Shown piece by piece: positions 54,330-64,000 of a DNA stretch of 64,000 bases (its first letter is position 1; every line of letters begins with the position of its first letter). The stretch is taken from positions 186,001-250,000 of the forward strand of contig NTKT01000001.1 in assembly GCA_002457055.1 (NCBI GenBank). Reading direction: 5' to 3'. The translations under genes were made by a program, and so were the position numbers. The stretch is from Rhodobacteraceae bacterium MED-G08 (lineage in GTDB: Bacteria > Pseudomonadota > Alphaproteobacteria > Rhodobacterales > Rhodobacteraceae). The notes under the pieces were generated by a model. It saw only the letters and a program-made list of their open reading frames with translations. It was not told where the DNA came from and did no database searches.

Positions 54330-54914
54330 ATGAGCACAATTCTTCGCTCTATTTTAATACTTTGTTTTATCTCTTCCTGTAGCTTTGGCAACTTTAGGAA
54401 GCCAATAGACTATGACAATGCATGCTCAATTCTAGACGGCAAACGACATTATTACAGAGCCTTCAAGAATACAAATCGTAAATGGGGAGTCCCCATACAT
54501 GTTCAAATGGCAGTAATATATTATGAAAGTAGTTTTCAAAATCGAGCAAAAACACCAATGAGGTATTTTTTAGGGATTATACCATTGGGGCGCGAGAGTT
54601 CTGCATTTGGATACGCCCAGGCACTTGATGGCACCTGGACTGACTACAAAAAAGCCACTGGCCGCTCCATTGCGAGAAGGAGCAGCATAAGAGACTCTGC
54701 AGATTTCATGGGCTGGTACATGACCAAAACAAGAAAATTAACAGGTGTCTCACTTAGTGACGCAAAAAACCAATACCTTGCATATCACGAAGGCCAGGTA
54801 GGATACCTAAAGGGTTCTTATAAAAGAAAGCAATGGTTGATCAACAAGGCAAACAATGTTGGCAACCGAAGTTCAAAATATAAAAGACAACTTTCAAGTT
54901 GTATCAGGACTTGA
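54330..54914 (+). CDS. Lipoprotein with lytic transglycosylase-like (SLT) domain
   Basis: A 194-residue exported protein whose signal sequence ends in a lipobox-like ISSCSF, giving a lipidated cysteine at about residue 17. The mature part resembles goose-type/SLT lysozyme folds. WGVPIHVQMAVIYYESSFQ carries the putative catalytic glutamate, SSAFGYAQALDGTWTDYKKATG matches the core motif after the glutamate, and YLAYHEGQVGYLKGSY contains the conserved YHEG. It is probably an outer-membrane-anchored murein-cleaving enzyme. A good Shine-Dalgarno (GAGGGG) precedes ATG. It is convergent with lolA. Confidence 0.8.
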   Translation: MSTILRSILILCFISSCSFGNFRKPIDYDNACSILDGKRHYYRAFKNTNRKWGVPIHVQMAVIYYESSFQNRAKTPMRYFLGIIPLGRESSAFGYAQALDGTWTDYKKATGRSIARRSSIRDSADFMGWYMTKTRKLTGVSLSDAKNQYLAYHEGQVGYLKGSYKRKQWLINKANNVGNRSSKYKRQLSSCIRT

Positions 54915-54919
54915 AGAAA

Positions 54920-55525
54920 TTAATTTCTTCGGCGCTCTATTTCCAGTTGAATATTAAATTGCATCTCACCTAGAGAAATATTCTCTTCGTATCGCTCAAT
55001 ACTCATCAAAGTAGCGCTGCCACTCTCGTCTCGTATAATCCAACGGCTAAGAACAGGCTTTTTACCAGAAAAAATTAATTTAATGTGTCCTCGCCCTGGG
55101 TGTTTAGGATCATATAATGAGAGCGACGTCTCACCTTGATTAAAATCATGCGAAAGAATGTTAGAAGAACCAACAAAGTTAATCGAATTTTCAAGAACCA
55201 ATGAAAATGGAGTAACATTCAAAGGAAAAGACGTAGGCTCCGGGTCGCCTTTTGGATCAAAAATTGCTAGCTGGCCACCGGACCCAAGTATCAGCAAGTC
55301 TTCTGGTTCTTCATAATCTATTCTTAATCTTCCTGGCTTTTTTATTAGGATAACACCCTTTGCTTCAGAACCATCATCGGAAAACTGACGAAAATCGGCT
55401 TGAAAAGTATCAAGTTTGTTAAAGTAATTAGATAACTCAGTTAACGAAAATTTTTCAGCACTCGCAGGGTTCATCCCCAATAGCCAGATAAAAAGAAAAT
55501 TTAGGACAAATCTGATTAACTTCAT
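54920..55525 (-). CDS. lolA: Outer-membrane lipoprotein carrier protein LolA
   Basis: A periplasmic chaperone that carries lipoproteins from LolCDE to the outer membrane. It has a signal peptide (LIRFVLNFLFIWLLGMNPASA). The mature beta-barrel-like part follows with FQADFRQFSDDGSEAKGVILI, KKPGRLRIDYEEPEDLLILG and LSLYDPKHPGRGHIKLIF. 201 residues, normal. Located downstream of ftsK on the same strand, a common pairing in proteobacteria. Confidence 0.92.
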   Translation of the reverse strand: MKLIRFVLNFLFIWLLGMNPASAEKFSLTELSNYFNKLDTFQADFRQFSDDGSEAKGVILIKKPGRLRIDYEEPEDLLILGSGGQLAIFDPKGDPEPTSFPLNVTPFSLVLENSINFVGSSNILSHDFNQGETSLSLYDPKHPGRGHIKLIFSGKKPVLSRWIIRDESGSATLMSIERYEENISLGEMQFNIQLEIERRRN

Positions 55526-55586
55526 AACAATAATCTAACCATTATGATATCTGAAAATTTTTCATTTTATAACCCCATGTAGATCA

Positions 55587-58313
55587 TTATTCTGGAACTA
55601 AAATTTCTCGCTTACCGACATGATTAGCGGTCGAAACTAAACCCTGCTCTTCCATCTGTTCTACTAACCTAGCAGCTTTGTTATATCCAATAGAAAGTTT
55701 ACGCTGTATATAACTTGTAGAACATTTACGGTCCCTCAGCACGATCGATACGGCCTCATCGTAAATTGTGTCTTCGCCGTCTGTATTTCCACCAAGTCCA
55801 AGCACCATATCAATGCCATCAGCTTTTTCCTCATCAGGTCCATCGATAACTCCCGACATATAGTTTGGCGGGCCAAAAGCCTTGAGATGTCTGACAACTT
55901 CCTCCACCTCTTCATCGCTTACAAATGGGCCATGGCATCGAGTAATCTTTGACCCTCCAGCCATATAAAGCATATCCCCCATTCCCAGTAATTGCTCTGC
56001 ACCCATTTCTCCAAGAATTGTTCGACTATCAATCTTCGATGTAACTTGAAAAGAAATACGCGTTGGAAAATTAGCCTTCACCGTTCCAGTTATTACATCA
56101 ACCGATGGTCGTTGCGTGGCCATAATTATATGAATTCCCGAAGCACGTGCCATTTGAGCTAGCCGCTGAATACATGCTTCAATTTCCTTACCTGCAACCA
56201 TCATAAGATCAGCCATTTCATCTACGACGACTACGATGTATGGCATCTTTTCAGGTTCAAACTCTTCAGTTTCAAAAATCGGATCGCCAGTTTCTTCGTC
56301 AAAGCCAGTTTGTATTGTGCGAGAAAAATTCTCATTTTTCATTAAAGCATCTGAAACCCTGCTATTAAACCCATCAATGTTTCGAACGCCCATTTTTGAC
56401 ATTCTGCGATATCGCTCCTCCATTTCACCAACCACCCACTTAAGCGCTACAACTGCTTTTTTGGGATCAGTAACAACTGGGCTTAAAAGATGTGGTATCC
56501 CATCATAAACACTTAATTCTAGCATTTTAGGATCAATCATTATCATCCGACACTCTTCAGGCGTAAGCTTATATAGAAGAGAGAGTATCATTGTATTTAT
56601 TGCTACTGATTTTCCAGAACCGGTCGTTCCGGCAATCAAAAGATGAGGCATCTTAGCTAAATTGGCTACCACCGGTTCACCACCAATATCTTTTCCGAGA
56701 GCAAGAGGAAGTTTTTGATTACCGTCACCGAAAGCTCTACTTGAGAAAATTTCGCGGAGCACAACTTTTTCTCTATCCTCATTTGGTAATTCTATTCCGA
56801 TAACAGACCTTCCAGGTACTGTAGAAACCCTTGCTGCAAGCGCGGACATTGATCGAGCGATATCGTCTGCCAAACCAATAACGCGGCTTGCCTTCAATCC
56901 TGGAGCCGGCTCTAATTCATACATTGTGACTACTGGCCCTGGCCGCACACTAACAATTTCACCTTTGATCCCATAATCATCCAGTACCGCTTCCAAGAGC
57001 CTTGCATTTTCCTCTAGAGCTTCATCTGAAAGATATGTTCTTTTAATTTCCACAGGTGTTGCTAATAAGTTCAGAGGTGGTAATTCGAATTCCACTTTTC
57101 CATCATCGAAGTTTAATCTTGGCTCTGCCTCTTCTATTGCACGCTTTGATCTTTTAAATGTTTTTGAAATTGGCGCATGGACAAGCTTCTTGGTCTCTAA
57201 TTTTGGCAGATTGAGGCTATCCATTGAGTATCCAGAATTGAATTCTTGCTCAAATTCCTCTGGATCTTCGTAACTTCCCTCATTAAATTCTTCCTGGTGA
57301 AACTGAGTATCACTTGAAATTGGTGGTTCTAAACGATCTAAACTGGAGTGATTAGTCGAAACAAACTTGTCCTCGACTTTCTGTTGACCATATTCTTCAT
57401 AAGTATCGGTCATTTTACTCGTAACTGGAGGGGTGCGATCCCGGATTATGGAAGTTATTTTATTCCTTATGCGGTCACCTCTGTCGTGACTATCATTATC
57501 AATCATTGGCTCCTCTCGAACTAATTGAGAAGTTTCTTTGCCAATAGACGGTTTCAAGATAAAAAGAATTCTACTAATCAACCCTCCCGTTTTTTGGGTA
57601 CTTATGTTGTCTTGATCCTGGTCCCCCTGCATCGATGAACTCTTTCTTGAGATAGACAAAAGAGCGATCCTCGCTACAAAAGCAAAGATATGAATACAAA
57701 ACAAAAAAGAGCCTTTAAGCAAAAATTTGGAAATCCCACTCACTTCTTTCCTCGAAAATCCAGATACGAATAGAAGCGTTACAAGCGAAATAACGGACAT
57801 CATTAACGTTATCATATTTACCCATGTATTAGAAACTTCGGGTAAAGATTTTAGGATGACACCAACTGACGTCTCTCCAAATAGGCCGCCTAATCCAAAC
57901 TTGTGTATCCATGTACTATTCGGTACGAGAGTGGCAAAAAAAGCAGAAGAAAATGCCATTGCTACAGGAAAAAAGATCATCCGAGTGATAGCTCTCTCGA
58001 CACCACTGTGACATACAAACCTTACACCCCAAATTAAAAGAAAAACTGGCAAAGAAAAACTACCCCAACCTAAAATAAGTATTAACGGGGCAGCCATTGA
58101 TGAGCCAATTACGCCTAGTATATTTTGAGTAGGTTCATCGCTAATAGACCAGAAACTTCTGTCGTTGGGAGAGTAAGACCATAGCAACAAGAATATGCCA
58201 ATACTAATCGCAATAAGTATGAGCCCCAGTATTTCTGTTCCACGCCTCTGCAAAGCTTCTTTCAAACTATTATCTATCAAAGGAATGCGACTAGGCGCCT
58301 GATTATATGCCAT
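55587..58313 (-). CDS. ftsK: DNA translocase FtsK
   Basis: Septum-located motor coordinating chromosome dimer resolution with division. The 908 residues start with a four-helix membrane domain (residues about 25-220) and continue into a charged variable linker (about 225-390). The motor has [18 protein letters not shown] (Walker A) and [19 protein letters not shown] (Walker B). The C-terminal winged-helix gamma domain that reads KOPS ends the protein ([25 protein letters not shown]). All parts are intact. Confidence 0.96.
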   Translation of the reverse strand: MAYNQAPSRIPLIDNSLKEALQRRGTEILGLILIAISIGIFLLLWSYSPNDRSFWSISDEPTQNILGVIGSSMAAPLILILGWGSFSLPVFLLIWGVRFVCHSGVERAITRMIFFPVAMAFSSAFFATLVPNSTWIHKFGLGGLFGETSVGVILKSLPEVSNTWVNMITLMMSVISLVTLLFVSGFSRKEVSGISKFLLKGSFLFCIHIFAFVARIALLSISRKSSSMQGDQDQDNISTQKTGGLISRILFILKPSIGKETSQLVREEPMIDNDSHDRGDRIRNKITSIIRDRTPPVTSKMTDTYEEYGQQKVEDKFVSTNHSSLDRLEPPISSDTQFHQEEFNEGSYEDPEEFEQEFNSGYSMDSLNLPKLETKKLVHAPISKTFKRSKRAIEEAEPRLNFDDGKVEFELPPLNLLATPVEIKRTYLSDEALEENARLLEAVLDDYGIKGEIVSVRPGPVVTMYELEPAPGLKASRVIGLADDIARSMSALAARVSTVPGRSVIGIELPNEDREKVVLREIFSSRAFGDGNQKLPLALGKDIGGEPVVANLAKMPHLLIAGTTGSGKSVAINTMILSLLYKLTPEECRMIMIDPKMLELSVYDGIPHLLSPVVTDPKKAVVALKWVVGEMEERYRRMSKMGVRNIDGFNSRVSDALMKNENFSRTIQTGFDEETGDPIFETEEFEPEKMPYIVVVVDEMADLMMVAGKEIEACIQRLAQMARASGIHIIMATQRPSVDVITGTVKANFPTRISFQVTSKIDSRTILGEMGAEQLLGMGDMLYMAGGSKITRCHGPFVSDEEVEEVVRHLKAFGPPNYMSGVIDGPDEEKADGIDMVLGLGGNTDGEDTIYDEAVSIVLRDRKCSTSYIQRKLSIGYNKAARLVEQMEEQGLVSTANHVGKREILVPE

Positions 58314-58321
58314 TTTTGTAC

Positions 58322-59509
58322 CTATACTTGTTTTTCACGAAGAAATTCTCTTATTTTCGATAGTCCGCGCTTAGTTTCTTCCAGCTCTGAAACCATTGCT
58401 ACTCTTACAAATTGATCTCCTGGGCTTTGACCGTTAAAATCTTTAGCCAAATACCTACCCGGCAAAACTCGTACTCCGCAATTTTGCCAAAGCTCTAATG
58501 CTACTTTCTCACCATCACCGACATTTATCCAAAGAAAAAACCCTGCTTCTGGGCTTAAATATCCATCAAAATCATCAAAAATTTGATCGGCAATTTTATA
58601 TTTTTTCTCATAAATTTTACGATTTTTAACAACATGTTCTTCATCACTCCAAACTGATGCAGAAACGTGCTGCAAGGGCTCTGGAATAGGTGCGCCAGAA
58701 TAAGCTTTTAGTTGCTTCATCCGCTTTATATTTTTTTCGCCAGATGCTGCGAAACCCGATCTTAAACCTGGCAGGTTCGAACGCTTAGATAGCGAATGGA
58801 AAGTAACCACCCTATTAGGATCAGCACCTAATTTTTCTGAAACTTGCATCAGCCCTGGGGGAGGAGCGTATCGATAAATTTCGCTATAACATTCATCTGC
58901 AAATATTATGAAATCATATTTTTCAGCCAACTCAATCAATGCAGTTAGGTAATCCGCTGTAGCGACTGCACCCTGGGGATTAGATGGTGAGCAAATATAT
59001 GCAGCTGACGTTTTATTGAGTATATCCGCTTTTAAGCCAAAGTAATCTGGGAGATGCCCACTATGCTCATCTGTTGAAATAAAAAGTGGCTCTGAATTCA
59101 CGGACAAAGCCGAAATCATATAAACCTGATAGAATGGATTTGGTATGAGGACGAAAGGCTGGCTGTCGCTTAATTTCTCAGGGCACAAAGCCATACTTAC
59201 ATTATATAGACCCTCACGAGTACCGTTTACTGGTAAAATATTTTTATCAGAGGAGAGTGAAACATCAAAACGCCTATAAAACCAATCAACAATAGATGTT
59301 TGAAGTTTTTCAATGCCATCATTTGCTGGATATCGATTAAATCCATCAAGATGGTCTAAAAGAACGTCTTTAATCCAGAGTGGATAAAGATGCTGTGGTT
59401 CACCAATAGTCATATTATAATGCGGACCAACGAAATTATGCCCATCTAAAAGAGCACGTAAACGCGGAAACGCATATTCCGGGAGGTGTGAAAACCGCTC
59501 GGGGTACAT
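58322..59509 (-). CDS. Class I/II aminotransferase (DapC-like)
   Basis: A 395-residue fold-type I PLP enzyme resembling succinyldiaminopimelate aminotransferase DapC. Features are [33 protein letters not shown], and [29 protein letters not shown] is the PLP pyridine aspartate and tyrosine region, and [17 protein letters not shown] holds the Schiff-base lysine. It ends 8 bases before ftsK. DapC would give lysine/diaminopimelate, complementing dapB here; other keto acids are possible. Confidence 0.88.
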   Translation of the reverse strand: MYPERFSHLPEYAFPRLRALLDGHNFVGPHYNMTIGEPQHLYPLWIKDVLLDHLDGFNRYPANDGIEKLQTSIVDWFYRRFDVSLSSDKNILPVNGTREGLYNVSMALCPEKLSDSQPFVLIPNPFYQVYMISALSVNSEPLFISTDEHSGHLPDYFGLKADILNKTSAAYICSPSNPQGAVATADYLTALIELAEKYDFIIFADECYSEIYRYAPPPGLMQVSEKLGADPNRVVTFHSLSKRSNLPGLRSGFAASGEKNIKRMKQLKAYSGAPIPEPLQHVSASVWSDEEHVVKNRKIYEKKYKIADQIFDDFDGYLSPEAGFFLWINVGDGEKVALELWQNCGVRVLPGRYLAKDFNGQSPGDQFVRVAMVSELEETKRGLSKIREFLREKQV

Positions 59510-59629
59510 ATAAACTTTGCCTCAATTTTTGGGTCTTACGCCCATTATTAAAAATATTGTAACTCACAATGTGCGCTACGTCCATAATAACCACATTAAA
59601 ATTAACAAATTGTGACGGTAAAGGCTCAA

Positions 59630-60961
59630 TTACTTTAGGATTGCTATTTCAGCTGCTTTGCCGAGTCTAAGTAGTTTTTCCTCCCTATTAGGCAGGGCCA
59701 TTATAGATAATCCACAACTATTATAGTTTGTGGGAATTGTGAGAGAACAAATCCCCATTAAGTTACCAATACGAGTATTTCTGAGAGCCATAAGATTTTG
59801 AGAAACATAGTAGTCATTATCTGATTCCAATCTCTCCAAATTTGGCGGCATAATAGGACAAGTTGGCAATATGACCCCGTCAAACTCTGAGCATTTCATG
59901 GCATATTGCTTTTTGAAGATTTCTAAATCCCTCATCGCTTTTAAATATTCAGAGGCTAGCACGTCTTTGCCACCACGAAATCTTTGGAGGATTTCACCAT
60001 ACATAAGCTCAGGTGCAGCCTCTATTTTATCTTTCCATTCAGCGTAAGCTTCCGAGGGATATACCAAACTGGAGAGCGCCAAAGCGCTTTCTACCTCATC
60101 TATTTCAATTTCTTTAATCTTAAAACCAAAATTTGATAATGCTTTTACTGATGCTTCGAAAGCGAGTGCTGGCTTTTGCTGCAAATCATCGAGTGGTGTG
60201 CCTTTCAGTATTGCCAGCCTGCCCCTTTCAATTGACCTGTACTCTAAGTCAATGGGTTTATTTGTAGTAATAACAGAAAATAATAGCCCGGCATCGTCAA
60301 CTGTTTTGACTATAGGTCCGATAGTGTCAAAACTTCTACACAACGGAACAACGCCTTCCATCGATACCCTTCCTAAGGTAGTTTTTAAACCAACTAAATC
60401 ATTCCAAGCTGCTGGAATTCTAACAGATCCCCCTGTATCAGAACCTATTGCGGCCGGAGCAAGACCAAAAGCTACTGATGCAGCTGCTCCCGATGAAGAG
60501 CCGCCGGCGACGGCGCCTAGATCATTTACACAAGGAGGCGTCTGAGTAACCGGGTTCAAGCCCAAACCAGAGAATGCTAGCTCCGACATATGTGTTTTCC
60601 CTAAAGTGACCAGTCCATTGATAGATGCCTGTTCTAGAATAGCACAGTCCGTTTGAGGCATCTGTCCTTTTAACAAGTCTGAGCCAGCAGTAGTTTCATG
60701 GCCCTCGACATCAAATAAATCCTTCCAACTGATGGGCACGCCATCTAATGGCCCCATGCGCAAACCTAATTTTTGCCTTTTTCGTGCATCCGCCGCTTCG
60801 CCCAATGCCCGTTCTTTGGTAACCTCTACATAAATTCTTTCGGTTAAAGTGCTTTTTTGTATAGCCTCAAGGTAAGCCTCAAGTGCCTCCACAGGATTAG
60901 TAAGATTATTTTCAAACGCTTCTCCCAGTTCAGAAGCACTCATTTTTAAAGGATCAGCCAT
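59630..60961 (-). CDS. Amidase (amidase signature family)
   Basis: A 443-residue amidase. The Ser-cisSer-Lys triad is visible: lysine in VPISWKDLFDVEGHETTAGS, cis-serine in VAGGSSSGAAASVAFG, and the nucleophilic serine in GSDTGGSVRIPAAW. ATG 60961 (MADPLKMSASEL) is preferred over a TTG ten codons earlier. It resembles GatA paralogues and other small-amide amidases, but no gatB or gatC is adjacent, so it is not called GatA. Substrate unknown. Divergent from the ubiquinone hydroxylase. Confidence 0.9.
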   Translation of the reverse strand: MADPLKMSASELGEAFENNLTNPVEALEAYLEAIQKSTLTERIYVEVTKERALGEAADARKRQKLGLRMGPLDGVPISWKDLFDVEGHETTAGSDLLKGQMPQTDCAILEQASINGLVTLGKTHMSELAFSGLGLNPVTQTPPCVNDLGAVAGGSSSGAAASVAFGLAPAAIGSDTGGSVRIPAAWNDLVGLKTTLGRVSMEGVVPLCRSFDTIGPIVKTVDDAGLLFSVITTNKPIDLEYRSIERGRLAILKGTPLDDLQQKPALAFEASVKALSNFGFKIKEIEIDEVESALALSSLVYPSEAYAEWKDKIEAAPELMYGEILQRFRGGKDVLASEYLKAMRDLEIFKKQYAMKCSEFDGVILPTCPIMPPNLERLESDNDYYVSQNLMALRNTRIGNLMGICSLTIPTNYNSCGLSIMALPNREEKLLRLGKAAEIAILK

Positions 60962-61034
60962 TTTCTTATCTTTCTTAAAAATTAGCGGCAATCCAACTCA
61001 TGGACGAATCAAATCTAAACGTCATTATTGAGTT

Positions 61035-62249
61035 ATGGCAATAGATAGTGATATTATAATTATTGGCGGCGGGCTAAACGGTTCATTGATGGCAATCGTC
61101 GCAGCCAAGTTCGGATTCTCCTCAATAGTTTTAGACTCGAAAGAGAAGGACACTAGCAGGGAAAATCATTTTGATGGCAGAAGCTACGCATTGGCCTTGA
61201 GTTCTATTCGTTTGCTCAAAAATATTGATGTTTTTGATGGTATACAAGACAACTCCCAAGCTATTTTGGACATAAAAATTCAAGATGGAAAACTAGTCCA
61301 AGGGCCGTCTCAATTTAGTTTACATTTTGATAATAATGAAATCCACGATGGCCCGATGGGCCAAATGGTGGAAGACAGATTTATTCGTAACGCACTGTTT
61401 ACTAAGATTTGCGAACACGATCAAATAGACTACAAATTTGCTTGTGAAGTGATGGAGCACAAAAAAGAAAAGGGCTACGTAAGCGTAACGCTAAAAAATG
61501 GTAATAAACTTAATACGAGGCTTGTGGTTGGGGCTGATGGGAAAAACAGTGAGCTAGCAAGACGAGCAGGCATTAAGAAGGCAGGTTGGAAATATAATCA
61601 AACTGCGCTTGTCTGTGCTATCGAACATGAAATTGAACATAACGGATTGGCTTGGCAATATTTTTTACCCACTGGACCTCTCGCCGTTCTGCCAATGAAA
61701 GGTAAGCGTTCGTCTGTTGTTTGGACTGAACAGAATATTCATGTAAAAGCGGTTAACTCGTGTGATAAAATTGAATACACGAAAATACTAGAAGCACGTC
61801 TTGGTAATTTCCTGGGGAAATTTAAAATCATCGGTGATAGGTACTCATATCCACTTGAGTTAAAAATAGCAGATCGGTTTGTTGATGAAAGATTGGCATT
61901 GGTTGGTGATGCTGCCCATAGCATACACCCTATAGCTGGTCAGGGTTTGAATGCAGGTTTTAAGGATATTGCAGTCCTAGCCCAAGTAATCCAAGACGCT
62001 TTTCTTCGCGGAGAGGATTTTGGAAGTTTAGGAGTTCTGAAGCGTTATGAAGAATGGCGTAGGTTCGACAGTGTTCAACTCGCGTACAGTACTGACTTGT
62101 TCAACAAGTTATTTTCCAATGAAAATGAAGCCCTTCGCCTCGTGCGCAATATCGGAATAAAAATGCTGGACAGCATTCCAATTGCCAAGCAAAAAATTAT
62201 TAAAGAGGCCGCAGGTGTAACAGGAGAGTTGCCCCGGTTAATGCATTAA
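61035..62249 (+). CDS. FAD-dependent ubiquinone biosynthesis hydroxylase (UbiH/UbiF/Coq6 family)
   Basis: A class A flavoprotein monooxygenase of 404 residues that hydroxylates the ubiquinone ring. [20 protein letters not shown] is the FAD Rossmann motif. [35 protein letters not shown] (the DG motif) and [25 protein letters not shown] (the GD motif, typical of UbiH/F) follow. Which ring position it hydroxylates cannot be told. Its TAA stop overlaps the stop of the Trm112-like gene on the other strand. Confidence 0.92.
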   Translation: MAIDSDIIIIGGGLNGSLMAIVAAKFGFSSIVLDSKEKDTSRENHFDGRSYALALSSIRLLKNIDVFDGIQDNSQAILDIKIQDGKLVQGPSQFSLHFDNNEIHDGPMGQMVEDRFIRNALFTKICEHDQIDYKFACEVMEHKKEKGYVSVTLKNGNKLNTRLVVGADGKNSELARRAGIKKAGWKYNQTALVCAIEHEIEHNGLAWQYFLPTGPLAVLPMKGKRSSVVWTEQNIHVKAVNSCDKIEYTKILEARLGNFLGKFKIIGDRYSYPLELKIADRFVDERLALVGDAAHSIHPIAGQGLNAGFKDIAVLAQVIQDAFLRGEDFGSLGVLKRYEEWRRFDSVQLAYSTDLFNKLFSNENEALRLVRNIGIKMLDSIPIAKQKIIKEAAGVTGELPRLMH

Positions 62250-62455
62250 ACTTTATTGATAGTCCTAGCGGCATCGACCAACATTATTGGTATACCATCT
62301 CGAATTGGGAAGGCCAAACCAGCCTTGTTAGATATAAGCTCTTGATTTTCAGAGTTGTATTCTAATAACGAATGGGTAACGGGACACACTAAGGCTTCAA
62401 GCATTGATGGAGCAAACCTTTGATCCACTTCAGTTTTGTCGTTAGACTTGTTCAC
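62246..62455 (-). CDS. Trm112 family protein
   Basis: A 69-residue protein of the Trm112/YcaR family. The conserved core is [17 protein letters not shown], then [25 protein letters not shown]. Only one cysteine remains, so the zinc site of eukaryotic Trm112 is absent, as in most bacterial members. It starts at a GTG overlapping the LON-domain gene stop (GTGA). It is often found with lipid A or methyltransferase genes elsewhere. Role unclear. Confidence 0.88.
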   Translation of the reverse strand: MNKSNDKTEVDQRFAPSMLEALVCPVTHSLLEYNSENQELISNKAGLAFPIRDGIPIMLVDAARTINKV

Positions 62456-63099
62456 TGTAAAATTTCCTCACTTGAGCCACCTCTCAAGTTGTATTCTATT
62501 AAAGTTACTAAAGTTTCACGCCGCGTAACCAAAGATGGGGCCTCTAATAAGGCCTGCTTTTCCTCTATTTCAAAATCAAGCATCATTGAGAGCGCGTTTA
62601 TAAGTAATTCATCGTCAGCGTCTCTCAAAGACTCCCAATCGGTGGATAGCCCGCGCCGTTTTAAATATTTCGACAAAAGGTCAAAAAAGAATTTCCTATC
62701 TAATTTTGGATCTTTTTCAGTAGTACCATGATCCTGATCAAAACCATGCCAATCAACTTTAAATTTACGATACGGATGAAAACCCTCGATCTCACCACCA
62801 ATCCTATACCGAGAAACACCAGTAATAGTGATCATATAACGTCCATCTTCCGTCTCAGAAAATTGGGTTAATTTGCCAGCACAACCGATAGCACTCAGGC
62901 GCTCCTTTCCCTCATGCTCACTGGGTTGGATCATTCCAAGGAGGCGATGGGAAGTTTTCATCACATCTTCAACCATTGCGAGATACCTGGGCTCAAAAAT
63001 GTGTAACGGTAACCTCGCCCGGGGCAGCAATAGAGCTCTGGGTAGCGGGAAGACTGGTAAAACTTCAGGCAATTCAGGATTTCTACTCATAAAAGTCAT
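62452..63099 (-). CDS. LON peptidase substrate-binding domain protein
   Basis: A 215-residue protein with the Lon N-terminal (PUA-like) domain only: [30 protein letters not shown] as two motifs ([28 protein letters not shown]), then [26 protein letters not shown] and ITGVSRYRI. There is no ATPase or protease domain. It is located between the thioredoxin-TPR gene and the Trm112 gene, an order conserved in Rhodobacterales. It probably recognises or buffers unfolded proteins, but its function is unproven. Confidence 0.9.
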   Translation of the reverse strand: MTFMSRNPELPEVLPVFPLPRALLLPRARLPLHIFEPRYLAMVEDVMKTSHRLLGMIQPSEHEGKERLSAIGCAGKLTQFSETEDGRYMITITGVSRYRIGGEIEGFHPYRKFKVDWHGFDQDHGTTEKDPKLDRKFFFDLLSKYLKRRGLSTDWESLRDADDELLINALSMMLDFEIEEKQALLEAPSLVTRRETLVTLIEYNLRGGSSEEILQ

Positions 63100-63116
63100 T
63101 TAGCCCAATATAAAAC

Positions 63117-64000
63117 TTAAGCAAATATCATACTGCTTAATTTCCTTCTGCCATTTAAAACGATCGGGTCGTTAGCCTCGAGAGCATCGAATATTGTAAA
63201 TAACTGGACTTTGGCGGCACCATCATTCCAATCTGGATCTCTGCGAAAAAGTTCCAGTAATTGAGCCACTGCTTCCTCTAGATTATTGCCAGCATAAAGG
63301 GCCTGCGAGTATTCGAAGCGTGCTTTGCTATCCGCTGGGTCAGAAGAAACTACCGCCTCTAACTCTGCCAATGGGCCTGCATCGAGCGCCTGCCTTGCTA
63401 GGGCAATTTTAGCAAAGACTGCTTCGATGTCTGAGCTATCAGAAATTTCTGCAGGAACACCATTCAGAACAGCCTCAGCCCCATCAATATCTTCAAGAGC
63501 CAATTTCGCCCTTGCTAATCCGCTATATGCTTTTACGTTTTGATTATCTTCCTCAATTATGGCTGAAAAGACTTGTGCCGCATCGCTTGAAGATCCCTCT
63601 GCGAGCATCTCTTCTGCACTATTTAGGGCTTCAGAAAGACCCCCACTTACTTCACCACCAGAAGATTGGATAACCCGAGCCACAAAATCTTCAATTTCAG
63701 AATTAGGTACAGCGCCTTGAAAGCCGTCAACTGGTTGGCCATTATGAAACGCATATACAGTTGGAATTGATTGCACTCTTAGCTGACCCGCGATTGCTTG
63801 ATTATCATCAATATTGACCTTCACCATCTTGACCGCGCCGTTAGAGGCCAATACCGCTTTTTCAAGCATTGGCCCCAGTGTTTTACACGGACCACACCAG
63901 GGTGCCCAAAAATCCACAATAACCGGCACTTCCTGACTGGCTTCAATAACATCCGTCATGAAGGTATCTTCATTTACGTCTTTAATTAAGTCGCCGGCGT
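63117..64000 (-). CDS. Thioredoxin-TPR co-chaperone (YbbN/CnoX-like), 5' end outside window
   Basis: The frame is open through the window edge, with upstream residues AGDLIKDVNEDTF before the internal Met at 63959. This matches the usual YbbN N-terminus, so the true start lies beyond base 64000. The thioredoxin domain has the redox motif in VDFWAPWCGPCKTLGP, with CxxC intact, and the cis-proline in RVQSIPTVYAFHNGQPVDGF. Two to three TPR-like repeats follow from about residue 120. In E. coli the homologue (CnoX) is a chaperedoxin that hands clients to GroEL. It heads the LON-domain/Trm112 operon. Confidence 0.9.
   Translation of the reverse strand, partial: AGDLIKDVNEDTFMTDVIEASQEVPVIVDFWAPWCGPCKTLGPMLEKAVLASNGAVKMVKVNIDDNQAIAGQLRVQSIPTVYAFHNGQPVDGFQGAVPNSEIEDFVARVIQSSGGEVSGGLSEALNSAEEMLAEGSSSDAAQVFSAIIEEDNQNVKAYSGLARAKLALEDIDGAEAVLNGVPAEISDSSDIEAVFAKIALARQALDAGPLAELEAVVSSDPADSKARFEYSQALYAGNNLEEAVAQLLELFRRDPDWNDGAAKVQLFTIFDALEANDPIVLNGRRKLSSMIFA

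Noticed and set aside
60198-60545. 115-codon ORF opposite the amidase gene
   Set aside because: It lies wholly antisense to conserved amidase motifs; no family resemblance.
1-64000. CRISPR arrays, insertion sequences, prophage genes, toxin-antitoxin pairs
   Set aside because: None recognised: no regularly spaced repeats, transposases, integrases, phage structural genes or typical toxin-antitoxin pairs were found in the reading frames.

Overview
The window is a gene-dense, AT-rich bacterial chromosome segment. Nearly all of it is coding, and many genes overlap by 1 to 4 bases in operons. Gene content and order point to an alphaproteobacterium of the order Rhodobacterales, most likely a streamlined, low-GC marine member of the Roseobacter group. 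The supporting blocks are hisD-UPF0262-phosphatase next to DUF2948-murA; rpoZ-rsh-DUF2062-pdxJ-acpS-lepB-rnc-era-DUF1491-recO; a TSUP permease with its TIGR02186 partner; and an FAD/GcvT-type methylamine oxidoreductase. This assignment rests on recognised families and synteny. No 16S gene is present and no search was run.

Layout. 1-1709: the end of one and all of a second membrane permease of a BMP-type nucleoside/sugar ABC importer. 1797-4803: TSUP permease, its membrane-anchored partner, and an orphan class V PLP enzyme. 4853-9109 (minus): murA and its small upstream gene, DUF2948, hisD, UPF0262 and a low-molecular-weight phosphatase. 9197: tRNA-Thr. 9324-12246: a patch of poorly characterised genes (a degenerate membrane sensor kinase, a cyclic-nucleotide-binding-like protein and three very small proteins). 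12303-15037 (minus): tyrosine and histidine biosynthesis genes and rpsD, which has a clear promoter and terminator. 15388-17331: PHB precursor genes phaA-phaB. 17522-23186: SH3 protein, NeuB, NeuC, Kdo transferase, LpxL-type acyltransferase and convergent NeuA, together a cell-surface/LPS sugar block. 23280-27919 (minus): FAD/GcvT oxidoreductase and RecQ. 28034-36726 (minus): tRNA-Phe and the long recO-to-folK housekeeping block.

36939-39379: ispH, DUF3429, a methyltransferase and RNase HI, all overlapping. 39391-41854: secreted protein, dapB, rbfA and a secreted phosphodiester glycosidase-like protein. 41883-46364 (minus): small heat-shock protein and the glycolate oxidase operon glcDEF. 46537-53224: DUF1285, polA, CHCC zinc-finger, HIT protein, PfkB kinase, nth and a methylguanine methyltransferase. 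53258-64000: a GAF-type methionine sulfoxide reductase with a suspicious 5' end, hspQ, lytic transglycosylase-like lipoprotein, lolA, ftsK, aminotransferase, amidase, ubiquinone hydroxylase, Trm112-like protein, LON-domain protein and a thioredoxin-TPR protein running off the end.

The metabolism suggested is a heterotroph using phytoplankton products (glycolate, methylated glycines, nucleosides), storing PHB, and decorating its surface with a nonulosonic acid. I found no CRISPR array, insertion sequence, prophage or recognisable defence system. The least explained parts are the small-gene patch at 9.3-12.3 kb, the nonulosonate genes interleaved with lipid A/Kdo genes, the broken-looking start of the GAF protein, and several candidate operators.
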